Assembly: GCA_009873635.1 (NCBI GenBank)
Contig: WAHY01000007.1
Location: 1 to 35,194 of the forward strand
DNA length: 35,194 nucleotides
Source of the DNA: Nitrospinota bacterium
GTDB lineage: Bacteria; Nitrospinota; Nitrospinia; Nitrospinales; VA-1
Reading direction: 5' to 3'
A program made the position numbers and the translations under genes. Under the pieces are notes generated by a model that searched no databases, was not told the DNA's origin, and saw only the letters and a list, made by a program, of their open reading frames with translations. Position 1 is the first letter of the stretch, and each line of letters starts with the position of its first letter. Below are positions 15,959 to 24,041 of this stretch, piece by piece.

Positions 15959-17185
15959 TTAAAAAACAATGTCGTTTGCACCTATGATAGCAAGTAGCAT
16001 TGATACCACGATGAAACCTATGACTAGTGCTATAAATAGGATCATAACAGGCTCAATCATGGATATAAGTTGTTTGATAGCCTGCTCAACTTCCTTATCG
16101 TATGTTTGGGAGACTCGAGTGAGCATATTATCCAGGGAACCAGAAGTCTCACCTACTGTGATCATTTGAACTGCCATGGGAGGAAAAACTTCTGCCTCCT
16201 GAAGCGGTCCCGATAATCCTTTGCCTCTCTTCAAAGACTGTCTAAGGACCCCGACGGCGTCGGAAATGACGCGGTTGATCAAAATGGACTGAACAATCCC
16301 CATGGCCTGTAAGACGGGCACTCCACTTTTCAAGAGTGTTGCCATAGTCAGGCTGAAACGGGAAACCTCTACCTTGCGGATAAGAGAGCCAATCAAAGGA
16401 GTTTTTAAAAGGAGTTTGTCCCACCAAAGCCGCCCTTTATCAGTATTTGTATAAAACTTAAAAGCTCCTGCAGATACAAACATTGCCAGAATTAATGCTG
16501 GCCAATAGTTTATGATGAGAGAACTGATGCCCATCAAAATCTGGGTCGGAAGAGGCAGTGCCGCTCCCATATCTTCAAAAAGTTTTGCAAATTGAGGAAC
16601 AACAAAAGTAATCAGTACAACTACTGCGGTTGCTCCAACCATAAAAAGGATTGCGGGATAAATCATGGCAGAGCGGATATTACTTTTGAGCTCAACAGAT
16701 TTTTCCAGGAACTCTCCCAGGCGGGTTAATGCTTCACCAATCAAGCCTCCCGCTTCTCCGGCACGGACCATGTTGATATATAGTTTTGAAAAAACATCAG
16801 GGTGTTCTGCCAGGGCATCGGCAAAAGATGTTCCCGCATGAACCCTTTTGCGAACATCCGCAAGTATCGATCGAATCTTTTCAGTTTCTGCAAGTTTTAC
16901 AAGAGTGGAAAGGCCATCGTCCAGGGTGAGCCCTGATTCTATCAGGGTTGCCAGTTGCTGGGTAATCGTCATCAAGTCTTTTGTAGACACCGCGGAACCA
17001 AAACTCGGTAATGCGAGCTTTAGCCCGGAAGAAAGGATTGAAACACTTTTTCCTTCTGCAACCTTTACCGGAAAATAATTGAGCTGGCGTATTTGCTCGA
17101 TCGCAGATTGGTAATTTGGAGCGTCGATATCGCCTTCAATAAACTTTCCGCTTTTATCCGTGGCTTTGTAGGAATAAACCGTCAT
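15959..17185 (-). CDS. gspF: Type II secretion inner-membrane platform protein GspF
   Basis: A 408-residue polytopic protein with two repeated GspF/PilC domains (about 70-195 and 270-395) and three transmembrane helices (about 170-195, 220-245 and near the C-terminus). It starts MTVYSYKATDKSGKFIEG and contains the conserved GEAGGLIGEALTRLGEFLE and VGETSGSLDNMLTRVSQ repeats, with ISMIEPVMILFIALVIGF at the end. It connects GspE rotation or motion to pseudopilus assembly. Confidence 0.98.
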   Translation of the reverse strand: MTVYSYKATDKSGKFIEGDIDAPNYQSAIEQIRQLNYFPVKVAEGKSVSILSSGLKLALPSFGSAVSTKDLMTITQQLATLIESGLTLDDGLSTLVKLAETEKIRSILADVRKRVHAGTSFADALAEHPDVFSKLYINMVRAGEAGGLIGEALTRLGEFLEKSVELKSNIRSAMIYPAILFMVGATAVVVLITFVVPQFAKLFEDMGAALPLPTQILMGISSLIINYWPALILAMFVSAGAFKFYTNTDKGRLWWDKLLLKTPLIGSLIRKVEVSRFSLTMATLLKSGVPVLQAMGIVQSILINRVISDAVGVLRQSLKRGKGLSGPLQEAEVFPPMAVQMITVGETSGSLDNMLTRVSQTYDKEVEQAIKQLISMIEPVMILFIALVIGFIVVSMLLAIIGANDIVF

Positions 17186-17217
17186 GGTTTACAGGTTTAC
17201 CTCTTGGTAAGGAATGG

Positions 17218-18927
17218 TTAGTTTCTATCACTCAGTGTAACGCGCAGAATTTCTTCAACAGTTGTGATGCCCTTTACAACTTTGTCCCAACCGTCTTCAC
17301 GAAGGGTGCGCATTCCTTTTTCTCTTGCTTGATCACAAATCATTTGTGCAGTCGCTTTTTTCAGAATAAGTTCACGAATAGAATCATCTATGACCAGTAG
17401 TTCATAAATGCCGCATCGACCTCTAAATCCCGTATGGCTGCAGGCATTGCAACCTTTTCCATGATAAACTTTTACGTTTTCTTTTTCCAGAATCCCCATT
17501 TCCAGTTTTAGAGTTGGTGTCAGAGGTGCTTCTTCCTTGCAGTTCGGGCAGATAACCCGGACCAGCCTTTGGGCAAGTACGCCAAGTAGAGCTGAAGAAA
17601 GAAGGAAATTTTCGATCCCCATATCCAAAAGCCTGGTTACGGCACCTGCTGCATCATTAGTATGAACAGTACTGAAAACGAGATGTCCTGTTAGAGCGGC
17701 CTGAATGGAAATTTCGGCAGTTTCCGGATCGCGGATCTCACCAACCATGATGACATCTGGATCCTGACGAACGATGGAGCGTAACCCATCTGCAAAGTTC
17801 AGCCCTATTTGTGATTTGACATGAATCTGGTTTATGCCCCGCATCTGATATTCTACGGGGTCTTCAATGGTAATAATTTTTTTGTCAGGTGTGTTGATTT
17901 TGCTTAAGGCAGCGTAGAGAGTGGTGGTTTTACCACTACCGGTCGGGCCTGTAACAAGAAACTTTCCATAAGGTTTTTTGATCAATGATTGAATCTGTTG
18001 GAGTTCTTTTTCAGGAAATCCCATCTGGCTCAAGTCTAGAACCAGGTTACCCCGGTCAAGAATTCTCATAACCACGCTTTCACCATACAATGTTGGGAGG
18101 GTGGACACACGCATGTCGATATCTTTGCCTAGAATTTTGAGTTTTATGCGCCCATCTTGCGGCAACCTTCGTTCCGAGATGTCCAGCTTGGACATGATTT
18201 TTATACGAGTGGTGATGGCTGAACTCAAACGTTTCGGAGGAGGTTCCAACTCGTGCAGGATTCCGTCAATACGATAGCGAAGAAGCAAGTCGTCTGCGAA
18301 AGGCTCCAGATGAATATCACTGGCTCGCGATTCGATGGCCTGACTGATGATATGGTTCACCAGTTTGATGACGGGAGCCTCAGAGGCCATGTCCCGAATG
18401 TGCTCGGTGCTTTCATCCAGTGAATCCAGCCCATGCATGTCGTCGTCCTGAATTTCACTGACCATGCGGTCCATTGTTGATCCGCCTTCTTCTCCATAAT
18501 AGGTTTCGATAGATTCCAGGATGTCCTGCTCACTGCTTAAAACAACGCGTATGTTTTTTCCAAGTGAGACTTTTAAATCTTCTATGGTGTAAAGATCAAA
18601 GGGGTCGTAAACAGCCAGGATAAGAGTATCGTCTTTATCTTGAAGTGGGAAAATGACTTTTTCCCTTAAAAAAGTTTCAGTTATGGTCAAGCCTTGAACG
18701 GGTAGACCAGACTTGGGGTATTGTTCTTTTTTGATATAGGGCAGGCGCAGTTCTGTGCTCAGTGTTTCAAGCAGAGCCTGGGTGTGAATATATCCATGAT
18801 CGGCCAAAGTTTTGCCAAGAAAACCTCCTGCATGCAGGTTGTTGGCCTTAACTTCGCTCAGGGCTTTTTCAGTAATTTTATTATGCCTGAGAAGTATGCT
18901 TTCTACTGGGTCCGTTTTTTTCAACAT
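17218..18927 (-). CDS. gspE: Type II secretion ATPase GspE
   Basis: A 569-residue cytoplasmic hexameric ATPase. An N-terminal GspE/MshEN-type domain (about 1-150) is followed by the N2E region (ASDIHLEPF, LRYRIDGILHEL, ERRLPQDGR). Walker A is at about 327-334 (GPTGSGKTT), followed by the Asp box (IITIEDPVEYQ), Walker B (VIMVGEIRDPETAEI) and the His box (LTGHLVFSTVHTNDA). A zinc-binding tetracysteine module is present (CPNC, then CNACSHTGFRGRC), as in true GspE. It starts at ATG 18927 with AGGA upstream, 6 bases after gspC. Confidence 0.98.
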   Translation of the reverse strand: MLKKTDPVESILLRHNKITEKALSEVKANNLHAGGFLGKTLADHGYIHTQALLETLSTELRLPYIKKEQYPKSGLPVQGLTITETFLREKVIFPLQDKDDTLILAVYDPFDLYTIEDLKVSLGKNIRVVLSSEQDILESIETYYGEEGGSTMDRMVSEIQDDDMHGLDSLDESTEHIRDMASEAPVIKLVNHIISQAIESRASDIHLEPFADDLLLRYRIDGILHELEPPPKRLSSAITTRIKIMSKLDISERRLPQDGRIKLKILGKDIDMRVSTLPTLYGESVVMRILDRGNLVLDLSQMGFPEKELQQIQSLIKKPYGKFLVTGPTGSGKTTTLYAALSKINTPDKKIITIEDPVEYQMRGINQIHVKSQIGLNFADGLRSIVRQDPDVIMVGEIRDPETAEISIQAALTGHLVFSTVHTNDAAGAVTRLLDMGIENFLLSSALLGVLAQRLVRVICPNCKEEAPLTPTLKLEMGILEKENVKVYHGKGCNACSHTGFRGRCGIYELLVIDDSIRELILKKATAQMICDQAREKGMRTLREDGWDKVVKGITTVEEILRVTLSDRN

Positions 18928-18933
18928 AATATT

Positions 18934-19692
18934 TTATCGTCCTGAAATATGAACTCGAGCCGGTGGCGGACTGCTCGCGCCTGATACTCTGAAAACAGGG
19001 GCCGGTGCTGGGGCCGGTGCGGTTTTCTTTTTTACCTTTTTCACTTTTGGCCTGATAGGTTTGCGCACGGTACTAGCCTGCCTGATTTTTTTTGGATCAA
19101 ATTTTTTGTTTTTCTGAAAGAAAGAAGTTCCCTCTCGATGAATCACTTTATCTGCCGGACGTTTTGATAACCGCAATCGAATTTTTCGACCTTTCTTGTC
19201 ATCCAGAATAACCCAGGTTTTTTCGATTTCTATTAGTTCAAAATCACCCACAATTTGCCCTAAAGAATACCCTTTTTTCTTCACATCTTTTTTCGTGACT
19301 TTTCCACCCTGACGGGTGGAATATTTTCCCTCTAAAATAGCAATTTTTGTGCCTCCAAGCATTAAGACACCTTTCAGGACCAGATTTGGGGGAGGCAATG
19401 CCGGTTTAGGTGTCGCCTGACGCACCGCTTGTGGCGGTGTCGGCGGGATGTATTGGCTGCGCTCCTTACGAAACACGTTGGCCTGTACTATCCTGGACAC
19501 GGCTCCCGCTTTATAAGGCGGTTTGCTAACCTCTAATTTTTTCAGGTCTTTCGGCGATCCCACCAGTGAGGAACCATCCACCCTGTATGGAAAAGAGGGC
19601 TGGATCCAGGTTTTGACCGACAATGTAACTAGGAGAGCAATAGTGAGGACAAAAACCAGATTGACCGCCGGGAAAAATTTATTCACAGGCAC
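18934..19692 (-). CDS. gspC: Type II secretion GspC-like protein lacking a PDZ domain
   Basis: A 252-residue protein with one N-terminal transmembrane helix (about 10-28) and a periplasmic region. The homology-region (HR) domain at about 100-185 (LVLKGVLMLGGTKIAILE, KKGYSLGQIVGDFELIEI, TWVILDDKKGRKIRL) matches the GspC/PilP HR fold that contacts GspD N0. No PDZ domain follows; the C-terminus is Lys/Pro/Ala-rich and low-complexity. The start is GTG at 19692, preceded by GAGGGA at good distance. It is the first gene of the Gsp operon. Loss of PDZ is seen in several T2SS lineages. Confidence 0.88.
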   Translation of the reverse strand: MPVNKFFPAVNLVFVLTIALLVTLSVKTWIQPSFPYRVDGSSLVGSPKDLKKLEVSKPPYKAGAVSRIVQANVFRKERSQYIPPTPPQAVRQATPKPALPPPNLVLKGVLMLGGTKIAILEGKYSTRQGGKVTKKDVKKKGYSLGQIVGDFELIEIEKTWVILDDKKGRKIRLRLSKRPADKVIHREGTSFFQKNKKFDPKKIRQASTVRKPIRPKVKKVKKKTAPAPAPAPVFRVSGASSPPPARVHISGR

Positions 19693-20018
19693 AAATTTCC
19701 CTCATGAGTTCTCTCCCTAACTTAATGAAATTATTGACGTTTGTCAAGTTAATACAAAATTTTGACGCAATGATCTCATGCTTGATCTCTTTGCAGTCAA
19801 TTTAAGCCCGAATCAGGCTGGAAACAACATGAAATGACAGGCGCTTTATTCTTGGCAGGCCTGTTATTATTTTCGGAGAAATCGGGAAAGACCTTTAAAC
19901 ATTTATGCTTGTGCCAAAAAGAATTATGGTTTTTCATATTTTTTCAGCAAACTAAACACGCTTTTTGATAACTTCAGATATACTGGATACTTTCAGAAAT
20001 AACTAATTTTGAAAGGGA
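19693..20018. other. Divergent intergenic region between gspC and the 20019 gene
   Basis: An AT-rich gap of 326 bases with no coding pattern on either strand. It must hold promoters for the gsp operon (see 19719-19747) and for the rightward gene. On the plus strand a TATACT lies near 19979 but no good -35 at standard spacing was found. A CAGGCCTG palindrome near 19857 is short and may be chance. Confidence 0.5.
19719..19747 (-). promoter_or_regulatory. Candidate promoter of the gsp operon
   Basis: On the minus strand a perfect TTGACA (19747-19742) is followed after 17 bases by TAAGTT (19724-19719), a weak -10. It lies about 27-55 bases upstream of the gspC GTG. Only the -35 is convincing. 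Confidence 0.35.
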
Positions 20019-20405
20019 ATGATTTTGAGTGCTCAGTCTTTGTTGAATGAACTTTTAGAATGTCTTCCCATACGCGCGTATGGACGTGGAGCCGTGTTGA
20101 CTCTGTTACGTGAAATGGGATTCCAGGTGAAAAATAAAACACCGCTTGAGGTGATCGATGTCTATCGTGATGACAACTCAGGGGAACTGGTTTGCAAATT
20201 GAGTCCGGATGGAAAAGGCGAATTCACCGCCGCGCTGACAAATTTGAAGTTAGATATCACCCACCCGCTTTACCGTAAAGTCAAAAACTATCAAGTCGAA
20301 GTATCCGAAGCTTTAGGGAAGCTTGATGTCGAAGACACCCGCCAGTCGAGTATTGACCAGGAAGATCGTGGCGATTTCCGTGTAGGGAGTCTTTATAAAA
20401 AATAA
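20019..20405 (+). CDS. Conserved-looking hypothetical protein, divergent from gspC
   Basis: Up to 128 residues, soluble, no signal peptide and no transmembrane segment. I do not recognise the family. The ATG at 20019 lies immediately after AAAGGGA, too close for use, so TTG at 20025 (7 bases from AGGG) may be the true start. The N-terminal part is helical-looking (SLLNELLECLPIRAYGRGAV, LREMGFQV). The middle looks beta-rich (LEVIDVYRDDNSGELVCKLS), and the C-terminus is charged (QSSIDQEDRGDFRVGSLYKK). The codon pattern looks like a real gene. It is divergent from the gsp operon; no functional link can be shown. Confidence 0.7.
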   Translation: MILSAQSLLNELLECLPIRAYGRGAVLTLLREMGFQVKNKTPLEVIDVYRDDNSGELVCKLSPDGKGEFTAALTNLKLDITHPLYRKVKNYQVEVSEALGKLDVEDTRQSSIDQEDRGDFRVGSLYKK

Positions 20406-20424
20406 GTACCCTGACTTCTTGGTT

Positions 20425-20508
20425 GTCATTGCGAGCATAGCGAAGCAATCCAGGATAATGTGTTATGAAGTCTGGATCGCCGCGCTTCTTGCAGAAGCTC
20501 GCGATGAC
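20425..20508. repeat. 84-bp palindromic REP/MITE-like repeat
   Basis: The ends GTCATTGCGAGC (20425-20436) and GCTCGCGATGAC (20497-20508) are inverted repeats with one mismatch. Inner arms CAATCCAG and CTGGATCG also pair. The core TTGCGAGC-ATAGCGAAGCAATC resembles the widespread intergenic palindromic repeat (TTGCGAGCGNAGCGAAGCAATC) known from many bacterial genomes. Flanks AT-rich gene ends on both sides, and may fold as a long hairpin or act as a transcription terminator for the converging genes. Confidence 0.75.
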
Positions 20509-20523
20509 GTGTGAGGTGTTAAG

Positions 20524-21864
20524 CTATAACTTTTCTGAATTTATAAACTTTTTCAGGAAGGGGAACATGGCGCCACGTTTTTCGATCATCTCTTCACGTG
20601 ATTTTTTAACGACAGACTCATCAATAAGACGGATATCACGCTCGGCGGCATATTTCTCGATTCCTTTCACCACCATGCCACGCGCGAAGGAAGGAATGCG
20701 TTCGAGCCGGGCTTTGGCTTCGGGGGTCCATCTTGTCTGGAACTCTACTTCGAGTCCCAATGTATCTTCGACTTTTAAGGTGATGGCCTTGCCGCCATAT
20801 TTTCCCGGTTCGTAATCGCAGGAAGGGTCGGGGTCCATATAATTCCCGGTTTCGGCAAAGGCACGGGCCCGGCAACCGGAACACAAGGCGGAAAACTCAC
20901 AGTCCCCGCATTTGCCATCCAGCCCTTTGCGATCCCTCAACTCAATCATCAATGGCGCGTTTTCCCACAGGTCCTTAAAAGTTCTCGACTTTAAATTTCC
21001 CACCGACTCTTCGATGAAGGGGCAGGGTGTCAGGTTGCCTTCTGGTGAAATACGGCTGTAGTGCGTGGCCGCCGGACAACCTCCTGAGTAGGTGCGTGTG
21101 TAAACCGAATCAGGATCATTCTCATAAACAACGCGCTTGTATTGCGGCGCGCATTTGGAGTTGATCATCAACTTTCCTTTGTATTTCATCTGTTGCTCAT
21201 AAAGTAGTTTCAAGGCTTCTTCATAAGCGGCGTTGGATATGTCGGTATTGCCTTGCCCACGTCCGGTGCAGACCAGGAAATATAAATTGAACGCAATGGC
21301 GCCAATCTTTTCTGTGAACTCAACCACTTCAGGAATTTCTTTATAGTTCATATCCGAGACAGACATCTGCACGAGAAAATCAACACCTACTTCGTTCAGA
21401 ATGTCGAAAGCTTCCATGGAAAGTTCCCAGGCTTTTTCCACTCCGCGAAACTTGTTGTGCTTGTCCGGATTCATAGAGTCGATGCTGATTCCCACTCCAT
21501 GAGCTCCCGCGGCTTTAATTTTTTCGGCATTGACCCGGTTGATCATGGTTCCGTTGGTGCCCAGCACGACCATGAATTTTTTGTCGGCGGCATAACGAAT
21601 GATTTCATAAATGTCAGGCCGTAGAAGGGGCTCGCCACCAGTGAGAATGAGAAACGCGTTTGGGTTCACTTCCGCAATCTGGTCGATGACGCGAAAACAT
21701 TCTTCGGTGTTAAGTTCGTCAGTCTTGAGTCCGCCTCGAAACTCTGCATCAAGGTAGCAGTGATCGCAATTGAGGTTGCAACGCTTGGTGAGGTTCCAAG
21801 ATATTGAGTAGGCGCGGAAATCCATTTTCTCCGGGCTGAATTCCAATGTTGGGTTTGTTTCCAT
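20524..21864 (-). CDS. Radical SAM/SPASM protein with C-terminal PCP_red domain
   Basis: A 446-residue protein. The radical SAM cluster motif is C29-x3-C33-x2-C36 (CNLNCDHC), followed by LTGGEPL and the SAM-binding region (GISIDSMNPDKHN). The SPASM domain, with Cys ligands for auxiliary iron-sulfur clusters, spans about 270-345 (GCPA, TPCPF, CGDCEFSALCSGCRARAF). The last part (about 385-430, WTPEAKARLERIPSFARGMV, then a long helix with ESVVKKSREEM) matches the PCP_red domain first named from light-independent protochlorophyllide reductase. The NirJ/AhbD heme-modifying enzymes have the same SPASM layout, so a tetrapyrrole or peptide substrate is possible but unproven. An alternative ATG at 21825 has GGAG upstream. 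It neighbours a cytochrome c gene. Confidence 0.88.
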   Translation of the reverse strand: METNPTLEFSPEKMDFRAYSISWNLTKRCNLNCDHCYLDAEFRGGLKTDELNTEECFRVIDQIAEVNPNAFLILTGGEPLLRPDIYEIIRYAADKKFMVVLGTNGTMINRVNAEKIKAAGAHGVGISIDSMNPDKHNKFRGVEKAWELSMEAFDILNEVGVDFLVQMSVSDMNYKEIPEVVEFTEKIGAIAFNLYFLVCTGRGQGNTDISNAAYEEALKLLYEQQMKYKGKLMINSKCAPQYKRVVYENDPDSVYTRTYSGGCPAATHYSRISPEGNLTPCPFIEESVGNLKSRTFKDLWENAPLMIELRDRKGLDGKCGDCEFSALCSGCRARAFAETGNYMDPDPSCDYEPGKYGGKAITLKVEDTLGLEVEFQTRWTPEAKARLERIPSFARGMVVKGIEKYAAERDIRLIDESVVKKSREEMIEKRGAMFPFLKKFINSEKL

Positions 21865-21949
21865 GTTAAATTAATGGCCAGAGGGCCTGTCCCTGATAGT
21901 AAGTGTTCTATTGTTGCATGCTTCTACCTATCATAGAAGGTTTCTTCCA

Positions 21950-22813
21950 ATGAAACAAATATTTTACGGAAAAAGGATGGTGCGGTCGAATCGCTCCATG
22001 TCAAAATATATAATTGGCGGGTTTCTGGTCCTCCTGGCCTTATTTTGTGTTTCTGCCTGCTCATCGGTACCTGAAAAAACAGAAGTAAGGGAACAACAGG
22101 TTTTCAGAATCACTCATGCTGATTCAGCAGGTCGGAACCACTCGGAAATTTGGACCCGGCAAAAGCTGGAATCTCAGGGAGTACGTGAAATCTCCAGTGA
22201 ATATTTTGACCGGGCCATGCATTCAAAGGATTCACGGTTTTCAACCATTTCCTTTTCCCGCTTGTTAAAGAAGTTTGCCTTGAGACGTGGAGAGGACTCA
22301 GTGCTCTTGAATTGCTTTGATGACTATCAAGGAATTTTATCTATTGAAGATATTTACCGATACGATTTGCAGTTGGCCACAAGAATACAGTACTCAGGTG
22401 CAAAACCTTCCTGGTTGAATCCTTTACTCATCCTGGTGCCTGATGGAAAACGACCTCCTTTTCAGGAGCGATTCATGACGGCGAATGTTCGCGAGTTGAA
22501 ATTTGTTCGGCTCAATGATTATTACGCGCCCCTGGATAAAGCAGCAGGGTTTTCCATAATTGCGCGGGAAGGGCTAATGGTTTTCAAAGACAATTGCCTG
22601 TTCTGCCACTCATTGAAAGGCAGGGGCGGTAACAAAGGTGCACGGTTATTGGAAGCTTACAAGTTTGCAAATGAGTCCGACCAAAAAAGGTTTATCATCG
22701 ATTTTAAAAATTTCCATCACAAAGATAATGCAGATAAACAGGATTTAGAACAGTTTGTCACACAACAAAGACTTGATCGGGTTATCGACTTCTTAAAGAA
22801 AATTAAGGAGTAG
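21950..22813 (+). CDS. Monoheme cytochrome c lipoprotein
   Basis: About 287 residues from ATG 21950 (AAGG upstream); a TTG at 21911 would extend it and ATG 21998 would shorten it. The N-terminus carries a hydrophobic signal ending in a lipobox (VSAC, Cys at about residue 37), so the protein is an outer- or inner-membrane-anchored lipoprotein. One heme motif, CLFCH, lies at about residues 216-220. Between them, LLNCFDDYQGILSIEDIYRY and NPLLILVPDGKRPPF resemble the SUOX-type molybdopterin-oxidoreductase fold in diverged form. I see no cofactor-binding Cys there. Electron transfer in the periplasm is likely. A degraded copy of the heme segment lies directly downstream. Confidence 0.82.
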   Translation: MKQIFYGKRMVRSNRSMSKYIIGGFLVLLALFCVSACSSVPEKTEVREQQVFRITHADSAGRNHSEIWTRQKLESQGVREISSEYFDRAMHSKDSRFSTISFSRLLKKFALRRGEDSVLLNCFDDYQGILSIEDIYRYDLQLATRIQYSGAKPSWLNPLLILVPDGKRPPFQERFMTANVRELKFVRLNDYYAPLDKAAGFSIIAREGLMVFKDNCLFCHSLKGRGGNKGARLLEAYKFANESDQKRFIIDFKNFHHKDNADKQDLEQFVTQQRLDRVIDFLKKIKE

Positions 22814-22888
22814 GATCAGGTTGTTGGAGCCGGGATTCCAGATTTTCATCAGAATGACGGAGCGACCAGAAGCTTTAAGAGGTAACGG

Positions 22889-22944
22889 CCTGTTCTGCCA
22901 TTCATTGAAAGAAAGAGGATGCTATATAAGGCGTGCGGTTATTG
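22889..22944 (+). repeat. Decayed duplicate of the cytochrome heme-motif segment
   Basis: Bases 22889-22911 match 22597-22619 of the cytochrome gene at 22 of 23 positions, and the colinear end CGGTTATTG recurs (22643-22651 and 22936-22944). The intervening sequence has diverged and has a 1-base length difference. The copy encodes GLFCHSLK, having lost the first heme Cys, and has no start codon. It looks like a remnant of a partial tandem duplication. Confidence 0.75.
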
Positions 22945-22945
22945 A

Positions 22946-23716
22946 CTAACTTTTTGGAGGTTGAATGCCCTGACTTTGCAAAAAGCCCTTGAAGGTCGGG
23001 TCGTTCAAGATGTTCGGGGAAATTGGCATATTGGCTGGCAATCCTTCAAGGTTGGGGCCGAACATTCTCTTCACGTTTTCAGGAAGTGCGATTCCTTTAG
23101 ACTTGAAAAAGGTCAATACCCCGGGCTCAAATAGAATATGCGGCGGGAGATTTTCAATCCGCATTTTAAAATTGGCTACCGCTTCTGGAGCGGCTGTTGG
23201 TGCAGGAGCCGGAGCTGAACGGAGGCGCGATTGACGTTGAACACTCGCTCTTTTTTGCCGAGGTGCCCGTGCTGTTTGTGCTTCCTCCTCGACATGCCTT
23301 CCACCTGATAAAAGCCAGATCCTGCTGGTTGCCAGATCATCTGTCCAGACTTCTACCCGACTGAATCCTTTTAAAAGTTTGCGTACAGCCGTTTCCCAGT
23401 CATCAGCCTGAATGCGGGCACTGAATGGAACCGTCTCAAGAGAAGGATCAACAGAAAATAAAATACCGGTTTCATCCTGAATATTTTTTAACACGTCCAA
23501 CAAGGTCAGGTCTTCAAACTGGAGGCTGATTCCTTCTGGCTCTGTTTTGGATTTGTAAACGGGATTGGGCGGAATAGTCGGAGCGGGTGTGGGAACAAGT
23601 TCAGGAACAGGCTATTGTTTCTGTTCTTTCAAGTCCAGAAATCGCGCATCGGCAGACACCTGCCATAGCACAAATCCGGCACTGATAACTATCCCTGTCT
23701 GTATAAAACGTTTCAT
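22946..23716 (-). pseudogene. Exported STN-domain protein gene interrupted by in-frame TAG
   Basis: A 257-codon frame from ATG 23716 (GGAGG site just upstream) to a stop at 22946. The start encodes a signal-peptide-like segment (MKRFIQTGIVISAGFVLWQV, then SADA). A TAG stop (23614-23612) occurs at codon 35 after KEQKQ; the same frame then continues without a break as PVPELVPTPAPT and into an STN (secretin/TonB short N-terminal) domain at about residues 60-140 (SLQFEDLTLLDVLKNIQ, DDWETAVRKLLKGF). A Pro/Ala-rich linker and a C-terminal region with two similar segments follow (PHILFEPGVLTFFKSKGIAL and SPNILNDPTFKGFLQSQGIQ). One base change (CAG to TAG) explains it. Readthrough, internal start at TTG 23506/23503 or assembly error are alternatives. 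Confidence 0.75.
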
Positions 23717-24041
23717 CCCGATCCTCCACTATCGAGAAGTTTATCTCAATAAAATTATAGACAAAAATTGATAAAAAAGATAGCAATAGCAGATGTTAGA
23801 AATGAATCATTGCTAAAACAATAGACGGAAAATGCGTTACCAGATCTTTTTATTCCAGTTTGTTATTCGTATTGGACCCGAAAACCTTTCCCTTTACCTA
23901 ATGGATAATTTGCTATATCGAAAGTCGTGAATATGATTTGAAATTTGGGGATAATGCGTTTTTGCTTCCCGAGCGGACAGGTGACGTGCTATGGTGAATA
24001 CTTTTGAATAGATTGTTTAATTTCATAATCAGGAACTTTTA
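23717..24041. other. Divergent intergenic region before the FxsA-family gene
   Basis: A 325-base AT-rich gap with no coding signal. It holds the minus-strand TATAAT above and the AGGA ribosome site of the rightward gene (24031-24034). I see no further structure. Confidence 0.5.
23754..23759 (-). promoter_or_regulatory. -10 box upstream of the STN-domain gene
   Basis: A perfect TATAAT on the minus strand, about 38 bases before the ATG at 23716 and its GGAGG site. No convincing -35 at 16-18 bases was found. Confidence 0.35.
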
